64,000 nt of DNA from Croceicoccus pelagius (GTDB lineage: Bacteria > Pseudomonadota > Alphaproteobacteria > Sphingomonadales > Sphingomonadaceae), in the NCBI RefSeq assembly GCF_001661915.1, contig NZ_LYWY01000034.1, positions 211,137 through 275,136 of the forward strand, read 5' to 3'. Every line of letters starts with the position of its first letter. Position 1 is the stretch's first letter. Position numbers and translations under genes: made by a program. Below the pieces are notes generated by a model. It was not told the origin of the DNA. It did not search any database and saw only the letters and a list, made by a program, of their open reading frames with translations. Below are positions 45,281 through 54,908 of the stretch, one piece after another.

Positions 45281-46777
45281 ATGGGGGAAAAACGAAAATC
45301 CGGCAGCCTGCCTGCCCTGAGCGCGCCGTTGCGACGCATGATCGTCGTGGCGACGATCGTGCTCTTTGCGCTGGCCTGGCGATACACGCTGTTCGGCAAT
45401 CCGACGCTGCACGTTGACGACGAATTCTACTTTCTCGTCGGGCAGAGGATGCATCAGGGCGACCTGCCCTATGTCGACCTGTGGGACCGAAAGCCCTTCG
45501 GCCTGTTCCTGATCTATTACCTGATCGGGTTCTTTTCGGATCAGGTGATATCCTACCAGATCGCGGCATGGCTGTTCGTTAGCGCGACGGGCGTGGCGAT
45601 CTACGCCATCGCGCGTCAATGGACGACGCCGCTCGCCAGCCTGCTGGCCGCGCTGCTCTACGTGGCATCGCTTAGCGTGTTCGGAGGACAAGGCGGACAG
45701 GCGCCAATTTTCTATAACCTGCTCATCGCCATAGCCGCGCTGATGATCGTGCGATGGACGCGGGACGACAGCGACCACGCCGACTGGCGCGTGTGGCTGG
45801 CCATGGCGATGTGCGGGCTTTCCCTGACCGTGAAGCAGACCGCCATCGCAGAGAGCGCGTTCTTCGGGCTGTTCGTGCTTTACCGCCTCTACCGCAACGG
45901 CGCCGGACCGGCGCGGCTGGCGGCAATCGCGTCAATCGCTATGGTGATCGGCATGGCGCCCTTCGCGATGACGGGCGTGTTCTATGCTGCATCGGGGCAT
46001 TGGTACGAATTCTATCAGGCGATGTTCCTGTCGAACCTCGACAAAGCCTATCCCGACGCGGAAGATATGGCGCGGCGAGCACTGCTGCGGTTCATTTACC
46101 TGCTGCCCATCGGCATCGGGATCGCGCTGACCTTTACCGGACGTGCGGGGCTTGCTGCAAAATATCGCGTCTTCGCGGAAGGATGGCTGGTCGCGGCGGT
46201 CGTCGGCGTCGCGCTCGTCCCGAATTTCTACATCCATTACTTGCTGCCGTTGCTGCTGCCGGTCGCGGTCGTGGCTGCTCCTGCATTCGGTATCAGGTGG
46301 ATCGGCCCGGCAATTGCGCTTGCCTCGATAAGCTATGGCACGGTCACGGCACCGCCGTTTCAGCAAAAATATACGGACCTTTCGAAGGCAGATTTCGACG
46401 CACTGCTCGCGGCGCTGCCGTCAGATCCAGAGGCTAGAGTGCTGGTCTTCGAAGGGCCGGTGATGGTCTATCATTATCGCAATCAAGGCGACTTGCCGGT
46501 GCTGACGATGCCAAACCACTTGGCGAACGAAGTCGAGCGCGATGTCGCACATGTTTCGACAATGGATGTCGTTACGGAGGAACTGAACAAGCGCCCCAGC
46601 GCGATCGTAATGCTTACCAAGCCGCGGACTCTTCCGATCAATGCCCAGACCTGGTCGGCGATTGAACACTTTGCGCGCAAAAACTGCGCTCTGAAGAGAG
46701 AGATTATTGTTACGGAGCAATGGGCGCGCTGGAAAGTTCTCGCTTATACCGGCTGCATTCAATCAGGACAGGCGTAG
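45281..46777 (+). CDS. Multi-pass membrane glycosyltransferase, GT39/ArnT-like (first paralogue)
   Basis: 498 residues with about 12 helices. The first extracytoplasmic loop holds HVDDEFYFLVGQRM and QGDLPYVDLWDRKPFGLFLI, with the acidic pair expected for GT-C transferases that use polyprenyl-phosphate sugars. The C-terminal 120 residues are extracytoplasmic. Substrate unknown; family members mannosylate proteins or modify lipid A. It is convergent with a paralogue and the two reading frames overlap by 19 bases (46759-46777). The ATG is the first in frame; its ribosome binding site is weak. Confidence 0.78.
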   Translation: MGEKRKSGSLPALSAPLRRMIVVATIVLFALAWRYTLFGNPTLHVDDEFYFLVGQRMHQGDLPYVDLWDRKPFGLFLIYYLIGFFSDQVISYQIAAWLFVSATGVAIYAIARQWTTPLASLLAALLYVASLSVFGGQGGQAPIFYNLLIAIAALMIVRWTRDDSDHADWRVWLAMAMCGLSLTVKQTAIAESAFFGLFVLYRLYRNGAGPARLAAIASIAMVIGMAPFAMTGVFYAASGHWYEFYQAMFLSNLDKAYPDAEDMARRALLRFIYLLPIGIGIALTFTGRAGLAAKYRVFAEGWLVAAVVGVALVPNFYIHYLLPLLLPVAVVAAPAFGIRWIGPAIALASISYGTVTAPPFQQKYTDLSKADFDALLAALPSDPEARVLVFEGPVMVYHYRNQGDLPVLTMPNHLANEVERDVAHVSTMDVVTEELNKRPSAIVMLTKPRTLPINAQTWSAIEHFARKNCALKREIIVTEQWARWKVLAYTGCIQSGQA

Positions 46778-48219
46778 ATCGCAATATCGCGCGACGAGAG
46801 GTCCGTCTTTTCGACGAGCGAGCAGTTTGCGTGGACATAGCTTTCGACGCGTTTTCGGTTCTCGCGGTTCGGCCTGGCCACCAACAAGACTGGCGCGATG
46901 ACGATGGCGCCTGGGCGATGACTTAGAATTTTGCCAAGCTCAATCGATTGATCTACTCTCAAAGATCGACCTTCGAGCGCATTGTTTAGGTGATCGGCAT
47001 AGATGTACCTCGTCGGAAGGCACGTATTCACGAGCGAATAGAGCGCAGTCGGACCATCGAAAACGTAAAGGCATCGATGCGCTGAGACGTGGGGGGCGGC
47101 GCCAGCCGCCAGTTCTTTCATCGCGGTTTTCTGACGGCTGGCTTCCTCCCATTGCGGGACCACCCGCCCCGCCCAGAATCCAATTGCCAGCAAAGCGATT
47201 GCCACCCCCTTCCCGATGAACGGCTCATCCAGCAACCAGATTGCGAGCAGGTTTATCCCAATCGCCGCCGGAATGAAGTAATAGATGTAGGCAGAGCCGA
47301 GCGCGAAGTAGGACACGAGCGCCGCCGCCGCATAGATGAGAACGATCGCTCTCGACGCATCGAACCGCTTGCGCACCAGAACGAGCAGTACGGCCGCGAC
47401 CGCGGCGCAGGCAGGGAACAGCGCCTTGACCAGGATGACCTGCCCCCACAGTTCGATCGACCCGCCCGATGGCCGTTCGCGCTGCAGGATCGAGAAGAAA
47501 TTTGCGAACATGAATGCATCGAAATGGCCCATCGCGGCATAAGTCAGCACCGCGAGCAAAGTCGGCAGCAGCCCGAGAAGTGCGAAGGCGGCGACAAGAC
47601 CCATCACCCGAACCGGATCGCGAAACCGCCGCCATGCCATCGCCATCAGCGCCAGACCGCAAGCCGCGCAGACGAAAACGGTCGTGTACTTGATCTGCAG
47701 AGAGAGTCCGCCGATCGCCATCGCAAAAAGCGCGAATTTGACGAAGCGGCGGAGCTCCTCTGCCTCTCCGGCGCGCAAGGTGAACAGCAGCATCAACAGG
47801 GTCAACGGGATATAAAACACCTCGCTCTGCCCGACAGGGCCGTAATACATCGGAAAGACCAGCAGGCAGAGAAGACCGCCGGTCAAGCTCGCGAATTGCC
47901 CTGCGAAACGCCGCGAAATGGTCCAGGCCAACCAGGCCGTCCACGCCGCACTCAGTGCCGCGAGGATCTGGTAGCCATAGACGCTGCCACCACTAATCAA
48001 CGCTCCGAAAGCATAGATCAGGAACAACCCGATCGGTTTCCGGTCCCACAAATCGACGTAAGGCACGTACCCGTCGAGCATTCGCGAACCGATGAGGTGG
48101 TAGAGCTGTTCGTCGAAATCGGGCGCCGGATTGCCGAAATGCGGCCAACGCAGCAGGGCCGAGCAGATCGAAAACGCCGCAAAAACGGCCAAGCCCTCCC
48201 ACCGGGTACGGTTCTGCAC
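46759..48219 (-). CDS. Multi-pass membrane glycosyltransferase, GT39/ArnT-like (second paralogue)
   Basis: 486 residues from the GTG at 48219; a longer TTG-started frame (48327) lacks a ribosome binding site and overlaps the divergent gene, whereas CAGGGGGT precedes this GTG. The loop DFDEQLYHLIGSRM plus YVPYVDLWDRKPIGLFLI repeats the first paralogue's motif nearly residue by residue, and both end in a similar Cys-containing tail. The two genes face each other and probably arose by an inverted duplication. It should act at the outer face of the inner membrane with a polyprenyl-linked sugar donor. Confidence 0.76.
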   Translation of the reverse strand: MQNRTRWEGLAVFAAFSICSALLRWPHFGNPAPDFDEQLYHLIGSRMLDGYVPYVDLWDRKPIGLFLIYAFGALISGGSVYGYQILAALSAAWTAWLAWTISRRFAGQFASLTGGLLCLLVFPMYYGPVGQSEVFYIPLTLLMLLFTLRAGEAEELRRFVKFALFAMAIGGLSLQIKYTTVFVCAACGLALMAMAWRRFRDPVRVMGLVAAFALLGLLPTLLAVLTYAAMGHFDAFMFANFFSILQRERPSGGSIELWGQVILVKALFPACAAVAAVLLVLVRKRFDASRAIVLIYAAAALVSYFALGSAYIYYFIPAAIGINLLAIWLLDEPFIGKGVAIALLAIGFWAGRVVPQWEEASRQKTAMKELAAGAAPHVSAHRCLYVFDGPTALYSLVNTCLPTRYIYADHLNNALEGRSLRVDQSIELGKILSHRPGAIVIAPVLLVARPNRENRKRVESYVHANCSLVEKTDLSSRDIAIYACPD

Positions 48220-48302
48220 GATAGACGACCCCCTGAACGCATCTGCACCGGCACCGGCCGTACCGACGATGCCCCGCCCGGGACCTTGCCGATTGCTGCG
48301 CG

Positions 48303-49082
48303 ATGCCGCAACTACGGGTGATGGCAAGTCCGACAGTTATCGTCACCGCCTTGTTCGTCGCGGTCTTTTCGGCGGTACATCTCAATGTTCATCGGCTGGT
48401 TTTCCTGGACGTGAAGCCGCGCAGTGCTTGGCTCTCGTTCTCGGGCGGGGTGGCGGTGGCCTATATCTTTCTTCACGTCCTGCCCGACCTCGGCACGCAC
48501 CAGAAGACGTTCGCGCAGGAACTGCAGCTTTCCAGCACCCTGGCCGAAAGCCTTGTCTATGCGCTTACGCTGATCGGACTGGTGTGCTTCTACGGGCTGG
48601 AGCGGATGGTGAAGATCTCGCGCAGCCGGTCGCGCGCGAAGGGTCAGGGCGACCGGATCGAGGATCATCTCGAGTGGGTCCATGCCGGTTCCTACGCCGT
48701 GCTGCACCTGCTCATCGGCTATCTGCTGCTGCACCGGGAAGAAACGGGGCCGTGGTCGCTCGGGCTTTATTTCGTGGCGATGGCACTGCATTTCCTGACC
48801 AGCGACTACGGCATGCGGATCGACCATCCAGAGGCTTATGAAAAGCGCGGACGGTGGGTGCTGGCGGCCAGCGTCGTCATCGGCTGGGCGCTTGGCCTTG
48901 CGGTTTCGCTGCCTCTGGTCGCGGTCGGATTTCTCTTCGCATTCCTCGCTGGCGGTATCATCCTCAACACGCTGAAAGAGGAATTGCCCGAGGACCGGTC
49001 GAGCCGGTTTCTGCCCTTCCTTGGTGGGGCACTGGTCTATTCGCTCATCATGCTGGGCGAGCGGACGATGGGCCAGGCGTGA
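48303..49082 (+). CDS. ZIP-like multi-pass membrane protein
   Basis: 259 residues with about seven helices. The second helix GGVAVAYIFLHVLPDLGTHQ contains the H-x-L-P motif of ZIP metal transporters, and the last helices (GGIILNTLKEELPEDRSSRF) show the E-x-L-P feature of ZIP helix 5/6. Overall length and helix spacing differ somewhat from classic ZIP proteins, so transport of zinc or another divalent metal is only plausible. The start could be the ATG at 48303 or the next at 48321. Followed by a strong terminator. Confidence 0.55.
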   Translation: MPQLRVMASPTVIVTALFVAVFSAVHLNVHRLVFLDVKPRSAWLSFSGGVAVAYIFLHVLPDLGTHQKTFAQELQLSSTLAESLVYALTLIGLVCFYGLERMVKISRSRSRAKGQGDRIEDHLEWVHAGSYAVLHLLIGYLLLHREETGPWSLGLYFVAMALHFLTSDYGMRIDHPEAYEKRGRWVLAASVVIGWALGLAVSLPLVAVGFLFAFLAGGIILNTLKEELPEDRSSRFLPFLGGALVYSLIMLGERTMGQA

Positions 49083-49116
49083 GAGACGCCGATCGCCGTT
49101 TCGAGGCGCAGCAAAA

Positions 49117-49160
49117 CAAAAAAAGGCCCGTTCAGTCAGCGAACCGAACGGGCCTTTTTT
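49117..49160. terminator. Bidirectional intrinsic terminator
   Basis: A-run, GGCCCGTTC (49125-49133), 12-base loop, GAACGGGCC (49146-49154), T-run of six. Flanking A and T runs extend the stem, so it can act for the plus-strand gene ending at 49082 and the minus-strand typA ending at 49175. Confidence 0.9.
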
Positions 49161-49174
49161 GCGAATGGGCCGGC

Positions 49175-50998
<1,824 letters not shown>

Positions 50999-51277
50999 GG
51001 TCGAAAGCCTCGAAAATTCGTGTGTTTTATCGGGTATGTGCAACGCGGGCCGAATATCCACCGGCGAGGCGCCGGGCGCCCTACCGAAAATGATGCGATG
51101 CAGCAAGCAAATAAGGGCGTGGCACTGGTGCAACGCTTTGGGCAATTAAATGACCTATACGTAAAGGAGGCGTTGCCGGGCGCGATTTTGTCGCTTATGC
51201 ATTAGCTGAAACCGCCGGTACCCCCAAACTGGAATACTAAACGAATCCGGCAGGTTGAGAGAAGAGGATAATTGCCG

Positions 51278-53941
51278 ATGAAACCGATTCGCAACGGTCG
51301 TTCTGCCGTTCGTGCCGCTTTGTCGTCCACTTCCGCTCTGGTCGCATTCGTCTCCGCCCCCGCCCTGGCCCAGGATGCCACGGACGAGGTCGAGTACGCC
51401 GAACCGGCCACCGACTACGCGGAACAGTCGAGCGACAGCAACACCATCATCGTGACGGCCACGAAGCGCGAACAGACGCTTCAGGACGTGCCGGTTGCGG
51501 TGACCGTGACGACCGAGGAAGATCTTGAGCGCGCCGAAATCCGCGACCTCAAGGATCTCACCAGCATTGCGCCCTCGCTGAAGGTGACGCAGCTGCAGTC
51601 GAGCGCGAATACCAACTTCATCATTCGCGGCTTCGGCAACGGCGCTAACAACGCAGGCATCGAACCGTCGGTCGGCGTCTTCGTCGACGGCGTGTACCGT
51701 TCGCGCTCGGCCGCGCGCATCAACGACCTGCCCGACCTGCAGCGCATCGAAGTGCTGCGCGGTCCGCAGTCGACACTGTTCGGCAAGAACGCCAGCGCCG
51801 GTGTCATCTCGGTCGTGACGGCAGAGCCGCGCTTCACGTTCGGCGGCGAAGCCGAAGTGAGCTACGGCAATTTCGACTCGATGGTCGCCAAGGCGAATCT
51901 CTACGGCCCGATCACCGACACGATCGCGGCCTCCATCGGCGGCGGCATCAACAAGCGTGACGGGTATGTCACCGACCTCGGCACCGGCGGCAAGACGAAC
52001 GAGCGTGACCGCTGGTTCACCCGCGGCCAGCTGCTGTTCGAACCGGGCGGCGTCTTCAAGGTCCGCCTGATCGGCGATTACGAAAAGACCGACGAAAACT
52101 GCTGCGCCAACGTGCTGCTGCAGGAAGGTCCGATCGGCGCCGCGATCACCGCCCCCGCCCCGTTCGGCCTTGGCGCCGGCAATTCGGACCCCAACGATCC
52201 GTTCGCGGATGTCATCTATTCGAACTTCCCCAGCTCGAACGACATCGAGAACTGGGGCTTCTCGGGCCAGATGGACTTCGGCTTCGGTCCGTTCAAGCTG
52301 ACTTCGATCACCGCCTATCGCGGTGTCGACGCCATCACGAACCAGGACTCCGACTTCACGGGTGCGGACCTCATCAGCCGCAACTTCCAGGACCTGTCGA
52401 TCCGCACCTTCACGCAGGAATTCCGCGCAAACGCCTCGTTCGGTCCGGTCGACCTTCTGCTGGGCGCGTTCTACTTCGATGAATCCATCGATCAGACGAA
52501 CCAGCTCTACTACGGCGACGACCTGCGCCAGTTCGCGAACATCGGCATTGCCGGCCTTAGCGGCGGTGCCTTCGACGTGCCGAGCCTGGAACAGTTCTTC
52601 GGCCAGCTGGCCGGTGCGCCGGGCGCGTTCGACAACCAGTTCTTCATCGGCGGCCGCGGCCTCGACGAAGCCTATACGCTCGACAACCAGGCACTCAGCC
52701 TGTTCGGGCAGATGGACTTCTACGTCACCGATCGCCTGACCCTGACGGCCGGCATCAACTACACGAAGGACAAGAAGCAGTTCACCACCAACGTGGTCAG
52801 CTCGGACGTCTTTTCTTCGCTCGACCTCGACGCCTTTGTGCAGGGCGCGACGCAGGCCGGCATCAGCCAGACCATCGGGGGCATCCTGGGCGTTCCGGGC
52901 GGCTTCGCCTCGGCCCAGCAGATCGCGGCTTTCGCAGGCAGCCAGCCGGCCCTCTATCAGCAGATCGCCACCGGCGCCGCTGCTGCGGCGGCGCCCATCG
53001 GCAACCTTGCCGCGTTGCAGTACCTGCCGCCGTTCCTCAACGTTCCGAACTCGGTCGAGAGCGGGAAGCTGAGCGACGACGACATTTCGTACACGCTGCG
53101 CCTTGCCTACGATGTGACCGACAACCTCAACGCGTACGTTTCGTATGCGACGGGCTACAAGGCACCGTCGGTCAACCTGTCGCGCGACAGCCGTCCGGCA
53201 TTTTCGGATCGAGCCGCGATCGAGGCCGCAGGTCTCGACTTCCCGACGCAGGAATACGGCAGCCGCTTTGCAGGCGCCGAAGATTCCAAGGTGCTCGAAC
53301 TCGGCCTGAAGGGCGACTTCGGTCCGGCGAACTTCACGTTTGCTGCCTTCAAGCAGTCGATCACCGGCTTCCAGTCGAACATCTTTACCGGCACCGGCTT
53401 CTTCCTGGCCAACGCGGGCAAGCAGGAAGCCATCGGTTTCGAATTCGACGGCTCGGTCCGCCCGGTCGAACCGCTGCTCCTGCGCATGGCGGTCACTTAC
53501 CTCGACAGCGAGTACAAGGACTTCCCGCTGTCGGGCGTGGGTGACCTTTCCGGCAGGCCCGTGGCGGGCGTTCCGGCGATTTCGGCGACGTGGTCGGCCC
53601 AGTACACGCATGAATTCGGCAATGGCGACGCGATCATCGCGCGTGGCGACTATCACCACGAATCGCAGGTGCAGATCGTCGAGGGCCTGCCCGGCTTCAT
53701 CGATTTCGGCCAAGCCGCGGCGATTGGCGCTGCAGCGCAGTTCCAGCGTGAAGTGAACGAAGTGAACGCCTCGCTGACTTACGCGATGCAGAACGGGCTG
53801 CAGTTGTCGGTTTGGGGTCGCAACCTCACGAACGACCGCTACCTGCTGTCGATCTTCGACACGCCGATTCAGCCGCTCAGTATCTCGGGCTATCCGAACC
53901 AGCCGCGCACTTACGGCGTGACGGCACGTTACAAGTTCTGA
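51278..53941 (+). CDS. TonB-dependent outer-membrane receptor
   Basis: 887 residues. Signal peptide and TonB box region (NTIIVTATKREQTLQDVPVA) precede a plug domain (FIIRGFGNGANNAGIEPSVG, then RIEVLRGPQSTLFGKNASAGV) and a 22-strand barrel ending GVTARYKF with the terminal Phe. The extracellular loops are long and Gly/Ala-rich (about residues 500-575). Sphingomonad receptors of this shape import siderophores, carbohydrates or aromatic compounds; the substrate cannot be fixed from the sequence, and no transport or catabolic gene is beside it. ATG 51278 follows AGAGGA; the TTG at 51272 is two codons earlier. Confidence 0.9.
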   Translation: MKPIRNGRSAVRAALSSTSALVAFVSAPALAQDATDEVEYAEPATDYAEQSSDSNTIIVTATKREQTLQDVPVAVTVTTEEDLERAEIRDLKDLTSIAPSLKVTQLQSSANTNFIIRGFGNGANNAGIEPSVGVFVDGVYRSRSAARINDLPDLQRIEVLRGPQSTLFGKNASAGVISVVTAEPRFTFGGEAEVSYGNFDSMVAKANLYGPITDTIAASIGGGINKRDGYVTDLGTGGKTNERDRWFTRGQLLFEPGGVFKVRLIGDYEKTDENCCANVLLQEGPIGAAITAPAPFGLGAGNSDPNDPFADVIYSNFPSSNDIENWGFSGQMDFGFGPFKLTSITAYRGVDAITNQDSDFTGADLISRNFQDLSIRTFTQEFRANASFGPVDLLLGAFYFDESIDQTNQLYYGDDLRQFANIGIAGLSGGAFDVPSLEQFFGQLAGAPGAFDNQFFIGGRGLDEAYTLDNQALSLFGQMDFYVTDRLTLTAGINYTKDKKQFTTNVVSSDVFSSLDLDAFVQGATQAGISQTIGGILGVPGGFASAQQIAAFAGSQPALYQQIATGAAAAAAPIGNLAALQYLPPFLNVPNSVESGKLSDDDISYTLRLAYDVTDNLNAYVSYATGYKAPSVNLSRDSRPAFSDRAAIEAAGLDFPTQEYGSRFAGAEDSKVLELGLKGDFGPANFTFAAFKQSITGFQSNIFTGTGFFLANAGKQEAIGFEFDGSVRPVEPLLLRMAVTYLDSEYKDFPLSGVGDLSGRPVAGVPAISATWSAQYTHEFGNGDAIIARGDYHHESQVQIVEGLPGFIDFGQAAAIGAAAQFQREVNEVNASLTYAMQNGLQLSVWGRNLTNDRYLLSIFDTPIQPLSISGYPNQPRTYGVTARYKF

Positions 53942-53967
53942 GCCGCTTAAAGGCTCAGGGAGGGAGA

Positions 53968-53997
53968 GGGGCTGCACCGCAAGGTGCGGCCCCTTTT
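53968..53997 (+). terminator. Intrinsic terminator after the TonB-dependent receptor
   Basis: GGGGCTGCACC, tetraloop GCAA, GGTGCGGCCCC (one G-T pair), then TTTT. It starts 26 bases after the stop codon. Confidence 0.88.
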
Positions 53998-54059
53998 GCT
54001 TTTGGGCAAAGTTCAGGCAATAAGTCGCTACAGGGACTTATTCGGAAGGGGAAATATTC

Positions 54060-54470
54060 GTGGAATGGATGCTGATGCCGTACCGGCGTTACTTCGAGTT
54101 TTCGGGCCGCTCGCGGCGCAAGGAATACTGGATGTTCGCGCTGTTCAACTTCCTCGTCTACCTCGCATTCATGGTCCTCATGTTCGCTCTCGGCGGGTCG
54201 ATGCAATATAACGGAGAGGCCGCGATGGGGCCGCTTGTCTCGGTCGTCATGATCGCGATGTTCATCTGGGCCATCGCGACGATCATCCCGTCGCTCGCCG
54301 TCACGTTCCGCAGGCTTCACGACACCGATCATTCGGCATGGTGGATCCTCATCGGCCTGGTCCCGATCATCGGCGGACTGGTCCTGCTTTACTTCTACCT
54401 GATCGAAGGCACGCACGGGGCCAATCGCTTCGGGCCCGATCCCAAGGAAGGCGAAGCCCGCGGCGTCTGA
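54060..54470 (+). CDS. DUF805 membrane protein (first of two)
   Basis: 136 residues. GTG start preceded by AAGGGGA at good spacing. The DUF805 signature is clear: MPYRRYFEFSGRSRRKEYWM then four helices, ending with FRRLHDTDHSAWWILIGLVP and NRFGPDPKE. Function unknown; often in small membrane stress operons. It is followed by a paralogue after 36 bases. Confidence 0.85.
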   Translation: MEWMLMPYRRYFEFSGRSRRKEYWMFALFNFLVYLAFMVLMFALGGSMQYNGEAAMGPLVSVVMIAMFIWAIATIIPSLAVTFRRLHDTDHSAWWILIGLVPIIGGLVLLYFYLIEGTHGANRFGPDPKEGEARGV

Positions 54471-54506
54471 GGCGCATTTCAACCACGACAACCGGGGGGA
54501 TTGTCG

Positions 54507-54905
54507 ATGAATACGATCTTTGCGCCATACCGGCGCTATTTCGAGATTGCGGGACGGTCCAGCCGCACAGAGTATTGGGGTTTCATCGGCCTGATACTCA
54601 TGCTCTGGGCCGGCGCCGTTCTCTTGGGCTATGCCTTTGGCGGCAGGCTGGAAAAAGGCGCGCTCGTCGGCGGAAGCGCGATGGTCGATGTCGTCAACAT
54701 GGCCTACACGCTCTTCGTGCTCGGCTCTCTGATCCCGTCGCTCACCGTGTCGATCAGGCGCCTGCACGATGCCGGGCATTCGGGCTTCTGGATGCTGATC
54801 TACTTCGTGCCGCTCATCGGCGGGCTGTTCATGCTCTACATGATGCTGAAGACCGGAGATCTAGGCTCGAACGCCTATGGCCCCGATCCGCGCGTCCCGT
54901 ATTGA
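54507..54905 (+). CDS. DUF805 membrane protein (second of two)
   Basis: 132 residues with the same plan: APYRRYFEIAGRSSRTEYWG, helices, IRRLHDAGHSGFWMLIYFVP, NAYGPDPR. GGGGGGA precedes the ATG at 54507. Tandem duplication with the preceding gene is likely. Convergent with the ABC permease gene, 3 bases away. Confidence 0.85.
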   Translation: MNTIFAPYRRYFEIAGRSSRTEYWGFIGLILMLWAGAVLLGYAFGGRLEKGALVGGSAMVDVVNMAYTLFVLGSLIPSLTVSIRRLHDAGHSGFWMLIYFVPLIGGLFMLYMMLKTGDLGSNAYGPDPRVPY

Positions 54906-54908
54906 GGT

